DNA from: Philodulcilactobacillus myokonensis
GTDB lineage: Bacteria; Bacillota; Bacilli; Lactobacillales; Lactobacillaceae
Length of the DNA stretch: 64,000 nt
NCBI RefSeq assembly: GCF_027923585.1
Contig: NZ_BRPL01000004.1
Coordinates: 170,945-234,944, forward strand
Direction: 5' to 3'
The notes under the pieces are model-generated. The model saw only the letters and a list, made by a program, of their open reading frames with translations, was not told the DNA's origin and made no database searches. The translations under genes and the position numbers were made by a program. Within the stretch, counting starts at the first letter, position 1, and each line of letters begins with the position of its first letter. Below are positions 17,373-27,006 of this stretch, one piece after another.

Positions 17373-18404
17373 TTAAACTTTTGGAATAAACAAATCACCA
17401 GCAGTGGCAGCCATCATTGCTTTAATGGAGTGCATCCGGTTTTCTGCTTCTTCAAATTGGTGTGCGTATTTACTTCTGAAGACTTCATCGGTAACTTCTA
17501 GTTCTGATAAACCGTATTTATCTTCAATTTCTTTGCCTTCACTGGTCTTATCATCGTGAAATGCTGGTAAACAGTGCATGAAAATTAATTGATCATCAGG
17601 AATCTGAGTCTTCTTTAAAGCTGCCATGTTAACTTGATATGGTTTCAATAACTGAACCCGTTCTTTCCAGTTCGTTTCGCCCATTGAAACCCAGACGTCG
17701 GTGTAGACAACGTTAGATCCCTTTAATCCCTTATCAATGTCATCGGTAATCATTAACTTAGCACCTGACTTAGCAGCGTATTGATTAGCCATCTTCTGGG
17801 TTGCTCTACTTGGGAATAGTTGTTTTGGAGCAACGATATGAACATTGACCCCTAAAATGGCACCGGTAACTAATAATGAATTAGCCATGTTATTACGGCC
17901 ATCACCCATAAAGGTTAAGTTAATTCCTTTAATATGACCAAAGTTCTCTTTGACTGTCATGAAATCAGCTAACATTTGAGTTGGATGCCATTCATCCGTT
18001 AAACCATTCCAGACTGGCACGCCACTATATTTAGCAAGTGTATTAACAGTACTTTGTTTAAAGCCACGGAATTCGATTCCATCGTACATGCTGCCTAAAA
18101 CTTTAGCAGTATCTTCAACGGACTCACCATCCCCTAAATGAATGTCATTCTTACCCAAATATTCAGGATGGGCACCCAGATCATTTGCAGCAATTACGAA
18201 TGACGAACGGGTTCTAGTTGACGGTTTTTCAAAAATTAAAGCAAAATTTTTACCTTCCAAATAATGGTGAGGAATATGATTCTTCTTCAAAGTTTTCAAA
18301 TGAAGACCAAAATCGATTAAGTAGTTCAATTCATCCGCATTAAAATCTTTTTCTGATAAAACGCTGCGACCCTTAAAAATATTTTGTTCAAAATGATTTG
18401 TCAT
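17373..18404 (-). CDS. argF: Ornithine carbamoyltransferase
   Basis: The 343-residue enzyme interconverts citrulline plus phosphate with ornithine plus carbamoyl phosphate. Carbamoyl-phosphate motifs are present ([20 protein letters not shown]) and the ornithine/citrulline loop HCLPAFHD. The start is ATG 18404, behind AAAGGGTGG; the frame extends further upstream without a ribosome site. It lies 25 bases after arcA, the last gene of pyrB-pyrC-pyrD-arcA-argF, so it is very likely the catabolic type (arcB function). No carbamate kinase follows. In this position it would deliver carbamoyl phosphate from arginine-derived citrulline. Confidence 0.94.
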   Translation of the reverse strand: MTNHFEQNIFKGRSVLSEKDFNADELNYLIDFGLHLKTLKKNHIPHHYLEGKNFALIFEKPSTRTRSSFVIAANDLGAHPEYLGKNDIHLGDGESVEDTAKVLGSMYDGIEFRGFKQSTVNTLAKYSGVPVWNGLTDEWHPTQMLADFMTVKENFGHIKGINLTFMGDGRNNMANSLLVTGAILGVNVHIVAPKQLFPSRATQKMANQYAAKSGAKLMITDDIDKGLKGSNVVYTDVWVSMGETNWKERVQLLKPYQVNMAALKKTQIPDDQLIFMHCLPAFHDDKTSEGKEIEDKYGLSELEVTDEVFRSKYAHQFEEAENRMHSIKAMMAATAGDLFIPKV

Positions 18405-18429
18405 AATTAATCCACCCTTTAATTCAAAT

Positions 18430-19662
18430 TTAAATGTCTGCTCTAACAACTGGACAACTCATACACCTTGGACCGCCGCGGCCCCTTGATAGTTCACTTG
18501 ATGGTACCGTGATGACGTTAATCCCATGTTCTTTTAGAAGTCGGTTCGAAACATAATTTCTATCATAGGTAATCACAGTCCCCGGTGCAATTGTTAAAGT
18601 ATTCGATCCATCATTCCACTGCTCACGTTCGGCCATGATGGGATCACCGTTACCGGTTGGGATGATATCCAATTCACTCAAATGTAAAGCATCTTTCAAA
18701 GTTTGTTTCAAGTTAGTCCGATGTTTATATTCGATTTTACCATCTTTCCCTGGTGTTAACACGTAAATATTAATATCATCATTTTGATTTAAAATTCCGG
18801 GATACATCGTGAATTGGTCATAATTAACCATTGTGAAAACGGTGTCTAAATGCATCATTGCATGGTTATGCGGAATTTGAATCGCAATCACCTTATTAAA
18901 GGAACTCTTTTGAAACAGTTTTTGTGCCATTTCTTGAATTGCTTTAGCAGTTGTTCGCTGTGAAATTCCAATCGCAATCACGTGTTCACTTAAAACCTGT
19001 TCATCCCCGCCTTCAATGTGAGAATACGTGTGGTTTCGATTCCGCCAGACAGGAATGTTTTGCCCCTCGAACATGGGATGGTAATTCAAAATTAATTCAT
19101 TAAATAGTGATTCACGCTTCCTGGCAGCAAACGTCATATGATTAATGCTAACGCCATTGCCAATAAATGCTGACATATCACGTGTAAAGTAAATATTCGG
19201 CATTGGATCCATGTAAAACGGGTATGGATTATCAGAAACACTACTAGCTAAATCGTTATAAACAATGTGCAGTTCGTTCTTCCGAACCCCCGCGATAATT
19301 TTATTAACCATCGTTTGAGTATCCATGCTGTTCAAATATTCCTTTAAAGCATCATGAATCACGCCACTCGGGTAATTTGATTCAGTTAACATTCGATCTA
19401 AGAATGCTGATTTAACTTGGGGACCGCCATGATTCAATGCTTCCTTGGCCATTTTTTCCAAATACAAAACATTTACGCCGTATTGTTTTAAAACACTGGC
19501 GAATGTATCGTGCTCTTTTTGAGCAATTGGCAAGTATGGCGTTTCATCAAACAGCAATCTCGACATCATCCGTGGGGTAAAGTTTTCAATTTCTTTTCCA
19601 GGCCGTTTTAAAATGACAGTTTTCATTTTGCCGATTTCCGAAGTAATATGAATTGGATCCAT
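18430..19662 (-). CDS. arcA: Arginine deiminase
   Basis: This 410-residue enzyme hydrolyses arginine to citrulline and ammonia. Full length and all signature blocks are visible: [34 protein letters not shown] and the nucleophile Cys400 in [10 protein letters not shown]. An AAAGGAAG site precedes ATG. It is embedded 23 bases after pyrD and 25 before argF in one minus-strand unit with pyrimidine genes, whereas arc genes normally form arcABC(D) operons with carbamate kinase and an arginine/ornithine antiporter, both missing here. Control is probably through the PyrR leader upstream of pyrB rather than ArgR. Confidence 0.96.
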   Translation of the reverse strand: MDPIHITSEIGKMKTVILKRPGKEIENFTPRMMSRLLFDETPYLPIAQKEHDTFASVLKQYGVNVLYLEKMAKEALNHGGPQVKSAFLDRMLTESNYPSGVIHDALKEYLNSMDTQTMVNKIIAGVRKNELHIVYNDLASSVSDNPYPFYMDPMPNIYFTRDMSAFIGNGVSINHMTFAARKRESLFNELILNYHPMFEGQNIPVWRNRNHTYSHIEGGDEQVLSEHVIAIGISQRTTAKAIQEMAQKLFQKSSFNKVIAIQIPHNHAMMHLDTVFTMVNYDQFTMYPGILNQNDDINIYVLTPGKDGKIEYKHRTNLKQTLKDALHLSELDIIPTGNGDPIMAEREQWNDGSNTLTIAPGTVITYDRNYVSNRLLKEHGINVITVPSSELSRGRGGPRCMSCPVVRADI

Positions 19663-19685
19663 TTTAAATCTTCCTTTGTGATTGA

Positions 19686-20630
19686 TTATTCTAGTGACTT
19701 TAACTTTCCTCTAAATTCGTTAACAGAAGTATAGCCTTTTTCAACCATAATTGCTGCTAACTCGCTTTCTAATCGGTTGAAGATTTTAGGGCTTTCGATT
19801 CCCAATTGGGTTCCAACTGAAACTAAGTCGGCACCACATAATAAATAGGCAAAAACATCTTTTCCGGAAGTAATTCCACCCGTGCCAATCATCTTAATTG
19901 ATGGTTTTAAGCGTTCCCTTAATGCACGAACGTTAGCTAAACCAGTCGGCAAGACCATTTTCCCGCCAATGCCACCAAAACCTTTTTTCGGTTTGATGAC
20001 GACTGATTCGGTTTCAATATCAATCCATAAGCCGTTCCCAACCGAATTAATTGAGTTGACGTGGTCTAATGGAAATTGATTCAAAATTTTAGCAATCTGG
20101 TCAAAATGGTTTAAATCAAAGTATGGCGGTAACTTAACGCCAATTGGTTTCTTAAAAAATTTAAACACTTCGGTTAAAATTTTATTGGTCGTTTCAAAAT
20201 CATAAGCAATCTGGGGTTTGCCAACGACGTTCGGACACGATAAATTTAATTCCGTCATCCCCTGATAATCTGAATCCTGAATTTGTTTCAATAGTTCAAT
20301 GTTTTCATCGAATGATGTTCCGGCAACCGATAGAATCGTCGGCTTATCAAACGATTTACTAAGTAAATAATCCAAATAGTATTGCAAACCATAATTAGGT
20401 AATCCCATTGAATTAATCGATCCGGCACCATTCAAAATACTGTGATAGCGAGGATTAGGATTCCCCTTCCTTGATCTTAAAGTGGCACTCTTAGTTACAA
20501 TGCCGCCGGTGGCTTGATTATCTAATAAATCATCTAAGTTTTGTTTGGTTCGGCAATAGACACCGGATGCGTTTAGAAAAAGGTGCTTAAATGTAAAATT
20601 ACCGATTTGAGCTGTCATTTGTGGTTGCAT
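19686..20630 (-). CDS. pyrD: Dihydroorotate dehydrogenase, class 1A type
   Basis: The 314-residue flavoprotein oxidises dihydroorotate to orotate. Features include the catalytic-cysteine block LNLSCPN, the FMN phosphate-binding [12 protein letters not shown], and [17 protein letters not shown] typical of class 1A enzymes. No pyrK electron-transfer gene is adjacent, which fits the soluble, fumarate-reducing class 1A. It sits between pyrC (12 bases) and arcA (23 bases). A fumarate-reductase-like flavoprotein at 47.5 kb is unrelated in position. Subclass is inferred from motifs and context. Confidence 0.94.
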   Translation of the reverse strand: MQPQMTAQIGNFTFKHLFLNASGVYCRTKQNLDDLLDNQATGGIVTKSATLRSRKGNPNPRYHSILNGAGSINSMGLPNYGLQYYLDYLLSKSFDKPTILSVAGTSFDENIELLKQIQDSDYQGMTELNLSCPNVVGKPQIAYDFETTNKILTEVFKFFKKPIGVKLPPYFDLNHFDQIAKILNQFPLDHVNSINSVGNGLWIDIETESVVIKPKKGFGGIGGKMVLPTGLANVRALRERLKPSIKMIGTGGITSGKDVFAYLLCGADLVSVGTQLGIESPKIFNRLESELAAIMVEKGYTSVNEFRGKLKSLE

Positions 20631-20642
20631 TGAATTAACTCC

Positions 20643-21902
20643 TTACTTATTTTGATAAACGATTTTTCCATTACAGATAGTCACCATCGTTTGACCGTAA
20701 ACTTTATATCCTGCAAACGGGGTATTCTTCCCTTTTGATAGAAAGTGTTCCGGATTGATTTTAAATGGATGATCTACATCCATAATTGAAAGGTTGGCAT
20801 GATGGCCGACTTTAATTTGCGGATCTTCTAATTGAAACAATTTAGCTGGTTGATGTGACATCCATTTTAATAAGGTCGTTAAACTGACAAGGCCACTTTT
20901 TACAAAGCGCGTATACATCAAGCTAAACGATGTTTCTAAACCAACGATCCCAAATGAAGCTGACATCATGGAGCCACTTTTTTCTTCCTTACTATGGGGC
21001 GCATGGTCGGTTGCAACAGTATCAATCGTGCCATCTAGCAAGCCACCGATTAAAGCCCGCCGATCCTCAGGGGTTCTCAACGGTGGATTCATTTTCATCA
21101 TGGGATTATCACGCGTGATCATTTCATCGTCTAAGAATAAATGATGGGGTGAAACTTCAGCGGTTACATTGATGCCATGAGCCTTTGCAATTCTAACCAA
21201 TTCAACTGACTTTTTGGTTGAAATGTGGGCAACGTGGTAGTGAACACCAGTTGCTTCAGCCATGACCAAATCACGGGCCAATTGTGTTGTTTCACTTAAT
21301 TTAGACATTCCTGGCAATCCCAATTTAGTGCTTGCTTTTCCAGCATTCATCACCCCGCCATGAATGAAGTTATCATCTTCAACGTGGGCGACCAACGGTT
21401 TATTAATCTTTTGGCATGCTTTCATAGCTTGATACATTGTATCTGCATTCTGAACGCCATGTCCATCGTTTGTGAAACCAACAGCACCTAATTTTGCCAT
21501 TTGTTTGATATCATCAATGTGGTTAGCAGTTAAGTCATTCGAAATCGCACCAAATTGTTGCGTATTAATCACACTACGTTCTTGGTTGCGTTGAAACATT
21601 TGCTGCAGTTTCTTGGGCGTATCCACCACCGGTTTCACATTTGGCATCGCACAGACGGTTGTGAAGCCACCGTGGGCAGCTGCCAAACTGCCAGTGTGAA
21701 TATTTTCTTTATATTCCAGGCCAGGATCCCTGAAATGAACGTGGGTATCAATTAATCCTGGAATGACAATGTTATGTTGCCCATCAATGACTTTGTCAGC
21801 ACTAACATCAATTTCAGGAGCAATTTTAACGATTTTTTGATCATGAATTAAAATTGATGTTTCATGATGATGCAAAACCACATTTTTAATTAATGTGTTC
21901 AT
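20643..21902 (-). CDS. pyrC: Dihydroorotase
   Basis: The 419-residue zinc amidohydrolase closes carbamoyl aspartate to dihydroorotate. Metal ligands are seen in THVHFRDPG (His54, His56), AHVEDD, VAHIST and the catalytic Asp in ATDHAPHS. Length fits the long class I dihydroorotases that pair with PyrB in Gram-positives. Its start overlaps the end of pyrB by 17 bases, indicating translational coupling. Second gene of the pyrB-argF unit. Confidence 0.96.
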   Translation of the reverse strand: MNTLIKNVVLHHHETSILIHDQKIVKIAPEIDVSADKVIDGQHNIVIPGLIDTHVHFRDPGLEYKENIHTGSLAAAHGGFTTVCAMPNVKPVVDTPKKLQQMFQRNQERSVINTQQFGAISNDLTANHIDDIKQMAKLGAVGFTNDGHGVQNADTMYQAMKACQKINKPLVAHVEDDNFIHGGVMNAGKASTKLGLPGMSKLSETTQLARDLVMAEATGVHYHVAHISTKKSVELVRIAKAHGINVTAEVSPHHLFLDDEMITRDNPMMKMNPPLRTPEDRRALIGGLLDGTIDTVATDHAPHSKEEKSGSMMSASFGIVGLETSFSLMYTRFVKSGLVSLTTLLKWMSHQPAKLFQLEDPQIKVGHHANLSIMDVDHPFKINPEHFLSKGKNTPFAGYKVYGQTMVTICNGKIVYQNK

Positions 21903-22836
21903 ATTCAGGCTCCTCGATTAAATTCATGGATTTTAAAACTGAATATAAGATTGCCATTCTGGCGTAAACGCCATTATGCATTTGTTTAAAAATTCTCGAT
22001 TGTGGTGCTTCAACTAAATCGGAAGCAATTTCAACGCCACGGTTAACGGGTGCTGGATGCATGATAATGGATGTTTTCTTCATTAAATGGGCCTTAGCAT
22101 CTGATAAACCATATTTTTCATAGTATGCTTTAGGTGTAAAACTGCCCGCTGCTGATTGATCAAACCGTTCTAATTGAACCCGTAGTTCCATGACAACGTC
22201 TAACTTTGGCAAGAGTTTGTCAACATCTTCTGGTTCAATAAATTTTCCATATTGATCAAAATCTTTTGGATACCACTTCTTAGGACCACTGAAGTAAACA
22301 TTTGCTCCGAGGTCAAAAAAGAGCTGCGCGTTAGAACGTGCAACTCTTGAATGTGACAAATCGCCAAAAATACCGATATTTAAACCGTTTAAATTGAAGC
22401 GACCGAATTCTTCTGTAATCGTCATTAAGTCTAAAAGACTTTGTGATGGGTGTTGACCATGGCCATCACCAGCGTTAACTAATGAAAGTCTAACGCGAGG
22501 ATCAGTATCAATGCCTTGATACCAACCAGTCTTAGGATGTCTGATGACAACGACATCCACACCAATTGCTTGGAGGGTTTTAATCGTATCACTTAATGAT
22601 TCACCCTTAGTAACTGAACTAGTACTGGGGTTGATGCCAATTAATTTCATTCCTAACTTTAATTCGGCCATTTGGAATGAACTATGGGTTCTAGTGCTGT
22701 TTTCAAAGAACAAATTAGCACCATAAACTGGCTTTTTTAATTGAGCTTTTTTCCCATTTTTAAAATCATGAGCCAATGTAATTAACGAATGAAGTTCATC
22801 CTTAGATAATCTGTTGATGTTCAAAAAATTTTTCAT
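21886..22836 (-). CDS. pyrB: Aspartate carbamoyltransferase catalytic subunit
   Basis: The 316-residue enzyme joins carbamoyl phosphate and aspartate, the committed step of pyrimidine synthesis. It carries STRTHSS (residues 47-52), HPSQSLLDL and HPAPVNRG. No regulatory subunit (pyrI) is next to it. It is the first gene of pyrB-pyrC-pyrD-arcA-argF, with a GGGGG-rich ribosome site and a PyrR-type attenuator hairpin directly upstream. The usual carAB carbamoyl-phosphate synthase genes are absent from the window, and arcA-argF occupy the operon instead. Confidence 0.96.
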   Translation of the reverse strand: MKNFLNINRLSKDELHSLITLAHDFKNGKKAQLKKPVYGANLFFENSTRTHSSFQMAELKLGMKLIGINPSTSSVTKGESLSDTIKTLQAIGVDVVVIRHPKTGWYQGIDTDPRVRLSLVNAGDGHGQHPSQSLLDLMTITEEFGRFNLNGLNIGIFGDLSHSRVARSNAQLFFDLGANVYFSGPKKWYPKDFDQYGKFIEPEDVDKLLPKLDVVMELRVQLERFDQSAAGSFTPKAYYEKYGLSDAKAHLMKKTSIIMHPAPVNRGVEIASDLVEAPQSRIFKQMHNGVYARMAILYSVLKSMNLIEEPEYEHIN

Positions 22837-22855
22837 CTTAATAATCCCCCTAAAT

Positions 22856-22946
22856 ATGAAAAACGACCATTTCTAATCAGAGAAATGGTCGTTTGATATT
22901 CTTTATTCTAGTTGCATAAAGTCAATATCAACTTGCCCTCTCTGGA
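22856..22946 (-). promoter_or_regulatory. PyrR-type attenuator 2, next to pyrB
   Basis: Minus strand: the PyrR-binding motif TCCAGAGAGGGCAAG (22946 down to 22932) is followed by a perfect 14-bp terminator stem (AAACGACCATTTCT with AGAAATGGTCGTTT, 22861-22894) and T residues, 20 bases before the pyrB ATG. With UMP-bound PyrR the terminator should form. Confidence 0.82.
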
Positions 22947-22968
22947 ACAAATTTATTGATAAACTGTA

Positions 22969-23071
22969 TTAAAAAAGCTTCCTGAATATTGCATCAGAAA
23001 GCTTACCAAGTTAGGGATCAGTAATTAATCATTGTTCACTTGATCACTAACCTTGGCAAACTCACTGGATT
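22969..23071 (-). promoter_or_regulatory. PyrR-type attenuator 1, tandem upstream copy
   Basis: Minus strand: a second PyrR-like motif ATCCAGTGAGTTTGCCAAGG (23070 down to 23051) precedes another terminator stem (AAGCTTTCTGA with TCAGGAAGCTT, one mismatch) and six T (22971-22976). No gene lies between the two attenuators, although in Bacillus such copies flank pyrR and pyrP. Confidence 0.72.
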
Positions 23072-23108
23072 GCCTTAAAGGTATGTAATTGATTTACAGA
23101 CCATCTGT

Positions 23109-23137
23109 ATATTAGCATTAATTTGATTTGGGCACAA
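23109..23137 (-). promoter_or_regulatory. Candidate promoter of the pyrB operon
   Basis: On the minus strand TTGTGC (23137-23132) and TAATAT (23114-23109) are 17 bases apart, just upstream of the first PyrR motif. Confidence 0.5.
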
Positions 23138-23227
23138 GTCCAAATTACATTTTTCATCATTGCTTTTTAAATTATGACGTGCTAATCTTAATAAATGAAA
23201 ATTAAATTCAATTATCAATAAACATAC

Positions 23228-23323
23228 TCCAGAGAGGGTCCTTGATAATTTTTGAACAATTAAATGATGCCAATCAAAGTATAAGACGGTTTCCCCTCTG
23301 GATTAGGAGAACCGTCTTTTTAA
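23228..23323 (+). promoter_or_regulatory. PyrR-type attenuator of pyrF-pyrE
   Basis: Plus strand: TCCAGAGAGGGTCCTTGA at 23228-23245 matches the PyrR-binding loop; a terminator stem follows (AAGACGGTT with AACCGTCTT, 23283-23321) and T5. It lies 25 bases before the pyrF start, so both pyr units are under the same type of control. Confidence 0.82.
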
Positions 23324-23347
23324 TTTGGCTTGATAGGAGGAATTTCA

Positions 23348-24037
23348 TTGTCACCAGTGATCATTGCATTAGATTTTAGAAACCGATTGGAAGTCATGAA
23401 CTTTTTAAATCAATTTCAGCATCCTGAAAAATTATTTGTCAAAATTGGGATGGAACTATTTTACAGTGAAGGTCCTCAGATTGTGAAGGATTTAAGAGCA
23501 AAGGGAATTAAGGTTTTCCTAGATCTTAAATTATACGATATTCCAAGCATCGTTGAAAAAGCGGTTAAGCAGTTAGCTAAATTAGATGTTCAATTGATTA
23601 CGGTTCATGCATCGGGTGGTGAAGTAATGCTAAAAGCCGCTAAACGTGGTGCTGAAAATAGTAAGAAACATCTTAAAATTTTAGCGGTTACCCAATTAAC
23701 TTCCACTTCTGAAGAACAAATGCAGAGGGATCAATTAATTTCCGTGGACCTCAAAACGTCGGTGACCCACCTTGCTAAAATGGCATACCAATGTGGCATT
23801 GATGGAACGATTTCATCGGCCTTAGAAGACCCAATGATTCACAAAGCAACTGGCAATGATTTTAAATGTATCAACCCAGGAATCCGGTTGGTAAATAATT
23901 CCAATGATGATCAAAAGCGAGTTGTCACACCCGAAAAGGCACACCAATTAGGAAGTAATGGGATTGTTGTTGGCCGTGCAATCACCAAAGCATCTGATCC
24001 AGTTAAAGCATACCAAAAAATAGTCAAAGCATTTTAA
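23348..24037 (+). CDS. pyrF: Orotidine 5'-phosphate decarboxylase
   Basis: The enzyme (229 residues) makes UMP from OMP. The catalytic Asp-Lys array is present: Asp9 in IIALDF, Lys32 in VKIGMELF and Asp59/Lys61 in FLDLKLYDIP. The closing phosphate-binding block GIVVGRAIT is present. Start is TTG 23348, seven bases after AGGAGG; the frame itself opens 18 bases earlier. First gene of the divergent pyrF-pyrE unit behind a PyrR-type attenuator. Confidence 0.95.
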   Translation: MSPVIIALDFRNRLEVMNFLNQFQHPEKLFVKIGMELFYSEGPQIVKDLRAKGIKVFLDLKLYDIPSIVEKAVKQLAKLDVQLITVHASGGEVMLKAAKRGAENSKKHLKILAVTQLTSTSEEQMQRDQLISVDLKTSVTHLAKMAYQCGIDGTISSALEDPMIHKATGNDFKCINPGIRLVNNSNDDQKRVVTPEKAHQLGSNGIVVGRAITKASDPVKAYQKIVKAF

Positions 24038-24058
24038 AAAGAATGGGGATTTTTTAAT

Positions 24059-24682
24059 ATGAATAATAAACAAGTTGCCGAACAATTACTAAAGATTCAC
24101 GCTGTTTTGCTATCACCGAAGAAACCATTTCAATGGGCCAGTGGCATTAAGTCACCTATTTACACTGATAATCGTAAAACGATTGGTTATCCTAAGGTTA
24201 GGGATACCATTGCAAATACACTAGTCAAATTAATCAAGACCAAATATCCAGATGTAAATGCAATTGGTGGCGTTGCCACCGCGGGTGTTCCCCACGCTGC
24301 TATCGTCGCTGATAAAATGAAGCTTCCAATGATTTATGTTCGTTCTCATCCCAAGGATCATGGAACTGGGAAACAAATTGAAGGTCACTTACCAGAAAAT
24401 GCTAAGGTCGTTTTAATCGATGATTTAATTTCAACTGGTAAAAGCGTTCTAAACGCCACTAAGGCAGTTAAAAAAGCTGGGATTGATGTTCTTGGTGTCG
24501 CTGCCATTTTTTCATACCAACTTCAAGATAGTGAAAAGAATTTTAAGGCTGCTGATGTTAAATTTGATACTGTCACCAACTACTCCACTTTAATTCAACT
24601 AGCAAGTGACCAGGGATTCGTTGATAAAGAAGAGTTAGCACTCCTTAAGAAATGGCGTCAAAATCCATGGAATTGGAATTAA
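24059..24682 (+). CDS. pyrE: Orotate phosphoribosyltransferase
   Basis: The 207-residue enzyme attaches orotate to PRPP. The PRPP loop VVLIDDLISTGKS is intact, as is the orotate-binding start FQWASGIKSPIYTDNR. The gene follows pyrF by 21 bases. pyrB, C, D, F and E in this locus cover all steps from carbamoyl phosphate to UMP, so only the carbamoyl phosphate source is missing. Confidence 0.96.
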   Translation: MNNKQVAEQLLKIHAVLLSPKKPFQWASGIKSPIYTDNRKTIGYPKVRDTIANTLVKLIKTKYPDVNAIGGVATAGVPHAAIVADKMKLPMIYVRSHPKDHGTGKQIEGHLPENAKVVLIDDLISTGKSVLNATKAVKKAGIDVLGVAAIFSYQLQDSEKNFKAADVKFDTVTNYSTLIQLASDQGFVDKEELALLKKWRQNPWNWN

Positions 24683-24720
24683 AGTACTATGATATTTTAA
24701 TATTTAAATACTTTGGTACT
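24683..24720. promoter_or_regulatory. 38-bp imperfect palindrome before the orphan ABC ATPase
   Basis: The element begins AGTACTATGATA and ends ATACTTTGGTACT; 13 of 19 positions match between arms. It starts at the last base of pyrE and lies 14 bases before the next ATG. A perfect palindrome of the same length is found at 53524 before proC. Confidence 0.4.
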
Positions 24721-24734
24721 AATAAAATATAATT

Positions 24735-25442
24735 ATGAAAATTAATGGTCCAATCAATGAAATTAAATTTCGTCAGTTTTCTTTTGATCAATTTAAAAAT
24801 GTAAGAATCAATAATCTAAATACTAATATTAAACGCGGACAAATGATATATGTAATTGGGTCTTCAGGGATTGGTAAAACAACATTAATAAATTGTATGC
24901 TAGGATTCATAAAAAATTATAAGGGAAAAATTTATTATAATCATCATGATCTAAAAACTTTAAATTTAAATTCATTAAGAAAAAATATATCTTTAGTTTC
25001 ACAGGATACCACCCTATTTAATGATACTATTTATAACAATTTAATTTATGGATTGAAAAATATTCCAACACACGAAAAAATATTGAAGTTATTTAATTAC
25101 TTTAAAATCAATCAAAATCTTATCAACCAGAAAATTGTTAATAATGGAGCTAATTTATCGGGTGGACAGAAACAAAGAATTTCATTAATCCGTGCTATTG
25201 TCAGGCGTAGTGATATTTTAATCTTAGATGAAGCCACTGCAGCATTAGATGTTGATCTTAAGAAGAAAGTATATCAATATCTCAATCAATTTCATAGTAA
25301 TCAAATTATTATCTGTATCACCCATGATACTAACCTTATTAATCCAAATGATAAAGTTATTTTTATATCAAATGACAAAACAATTTGCACATCTTTTGAT
25401 AAATTAAAACAGAACTACCCTAGCTTTCAAAAATTAAATTAA
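24735..25442 (+). CDS. Orphan ABC ATPase domain (likely remnant of an ABC exporter)
   Basis: The 235 residues form a complete nucleotide-binding domain of the exporter type: Walker A GSSGIGKTT (residues 42-50), Q-loop VSQDTTLFNDTIYNN, signature LSGGQKQR, Walker B ILILDEATAALD and switch THD. In this family (MsbA/LmrA or bacteriocin exporters) the domain is normally fused behind six membrane helices. No membrane gene is adjacent and the ATG has no ribosome site, so this is probably the 3' end of a truncated exporter gene. Base composition is more A+T-rich than pyrE. It could still serve another membrane partner. Confidence 0.6.
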   Translation: MKINGPINEIKFRQFSFDQFKNVRINNLNTNIKRGQMIYVIGSSGIGKTTLINCMLGFIKNYKGKIYYNHHDLKTLNLNSLRKNISLVSQDTTLFNDTIYNNLIYGLKNIPTHEKILKLFNYFKINQNLINQKIVNNGANLSGGQKQRISLIRAIVRRSDILILDEATAALDVDLKKKVYQYLNQFHSNQIIICITHDTNLINPNDKVIFISNDKTICTSFDKLKQNYPSFQKLN

Positions 25443-25474
25443 AATGCTCCCGATTTAATATCGAGAGCATTTTA
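25441..25474. terminator. Bidirectional terminator
   Basis: Stem AAAATGCTCtCGAT with one mismatch pair, T-rich on both sides, between the convergent ATPase and gshA genes. Confidence 0.85.
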
Positions 25475-25475
25475 T

Positions 25476-26843
25476 CTATGATTCAAAATCCCAACTACCA
25501 TTGAATAAATGTTTCTTTAGTTCATCCTCTGAAACTAATCCATGTTTATCTTTAAATCCTTGATATTTATAATTGGATTCTAGTGCATACTTTTGATATT
25601 CCTTCGCACGCATCATCCCATAATCCAATAAAGAATGGTTCCTGATATGATCAAGCAAGCGGCCACTGGGTGTCATCCTTGGATGATTTAATCTAAATTC
25701 CATATCAGATAACATTTCTTTTAAATCTGGTCCCACTTGAAATTTACTGGCAAAGGTCCTTAATTGTTTAATAAATTGAAGTCCCTCTTCATAATATTTA
25801 CATTTTGAAAGCGGACTTTCCAAGGTGACTTCTTCATTTCTTTTATCAGCTTCTGCTAAGACATCGTTAACTGATGATGTTTTAAGTGGTTGATTCATGA
25901 TGAAGTATGTCATCAAGAACCTAAAGAATAATAAAGTATCGTTTCGAACCCCGACTAAACTACTGGGATCTAGATCAAGCATCCGCAATTCGATGTAATG
26001 AACACCATTTTTCGGTAATTGATGTAAATCAGAATCACCCTTCAGACGAACGGCACCATGAAATTCTGCATCCCGCAATAGTTTATGATCAGCAACTGAA
26101 TCTAAAATCCGTTTGGCATAGTTTGAAACACTAGAATAATCCCCAGCAACCGGATCAACAAAACCATAGGTCGAACTTTGTCGCAAACTTCGAACGTAAT
26201 GACCTGGCTGGTGATTAGATTCAAAATAATTCTTTTCAGCAAGTGGACTAGCACCAAATAAATATGTAAGTAACCAACGATAACGCATGAAACCTTGTGC
26301 AACTATTATGTATAGTCGATCTTTTAATTTAGCTTTATTTGGATATTGATCTTTTAAATTATGATATAGAGGATTTAAAACATCATCTTTAACACTCATA
26401 TTAACGTGAACGCCATTAGGAGTTCCGACCGATAATCCCCGGCGATCAAAAATTTGTTTTAGATACTTTTCTTTTTCACCGCCAGCTTTAGCTAAAATTG
26501 CCTTGGTTTTATGCTTAGGAAGAATCGGCGGCATTGATAATGGCCATAGATACTGTTCATGATTCAATGCATTCCTTAAAACCCCATTGATACCGTATAG
26601 ATATTGCAAAGCATCAAGTGCATTTTTGGCCGGTGGCGTTACTACTTCAGACATTGATTCTAAATAATCATTCGTAATCCATGGATTAGTCGCTTGATTC
26701 CCCAATTCTTTTGGATACGGATCGGTGCTTAACCTACCATTTTGATCAACCCGGTCCATTTCAACTTCAATTCCGGTATAAAAATCAGATAGCTGAGCTA
26801 ATAATTTTTTATCGGCAATGACTTTTCCAAAATCATTCAACAT
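25476..26843 (-). CDS. gshA: Glutamate-cysteine ligase
   Basis: The 455-residue enzyme makes gamma-glutamylcysteine from glutamate and cysteine, the first glutathione step. The GIEVEMDRVDQNGRLST start, ESMSEVVTPP, VHVNMS and the YIELRMLDLDP block fit lactobacillar and enterococcal GshA. The start is ATG 26843 seven bases after GGAGG. There is no fused or adjacent glutathione synthetase (gshB), so the product is gamma-glutamylcysteine, or gshB is elsewhere. The adjacent upstream gene encodes a gamma-glutamyl-type amidotransferase, but a terminator lies between them. Confidence 0.9.
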   Translation of the reverse strand: MLNDFGKVIADKKLLAQLSDFYTGIEVEMDRVDQNGRLSTDPYPKELGNQATNPWITNDYLESMSEVVTPPAKNALDALQYLYGINGVLRNALNHEQYLWPLSMPPILPKHKTKAILAKAGGEKEKYLKQIFDRRGLSVGTPNGVHVNMSVKDDVLNPLYHNLKDQYPNKAKLKDRLYIIVAQGFMRYRWLLTYLFGASPLAEKNYFESNHQPGHYVRSLRQSSTYGFVDPVAGDYSSVSNYAKRILDSVADHKLLRDAEFHGAVRLKGDSDLHQLPKNGVHYIELRMLDLDPSSLVGVRNDTLLFFRFLMTYFIMNQPLKTSSVNDVLAEADKRNEEVTLESPLSKCKYYEEGLQFIKQLRTFASKFQVGPDLKEMLSDMEFRLNHPRMTPSGRLLDHIRNHSLLDYGMMRAKEYQKYALESNYKYQGFKDKHGLVSEDELKKHLFNGSWDFES

Positions 26844-26941
26844 ATTAATTGCCTCCATTCTTAATTAAAATCTAATCAGATTTTAATTATTTAATATTAT
26901 AAAGCAAAATTGAATAAATTTCCACAGTATATTTAATTTAA

Positions 26942-26990
26942 TAAAAAAATACGCTAATCGGTAACTGAAAAGTTATCAATTAGCGTATTC
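26942..26990 (-). terminator. Terminator after the 27007 amidotransferase
   Basis: A stem of 11 bp (AATACGCTAAT with ATTAGCGTATT) extended inside by GGTAAC/GTTATC, with a T-run on the minus strand. Confidence 0.85.
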
Positions 26991-27006
26991 ATATTTTAGT
27001 TTTAAA

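Noticed and set aside
23132..23150. Inverted repeat TTTGGGC/GTCCAAA as a separate operator
   Set aside because: The dyad is short, imperfect and overlaps the candidate -35 box; PyrR attenuation already explains control.
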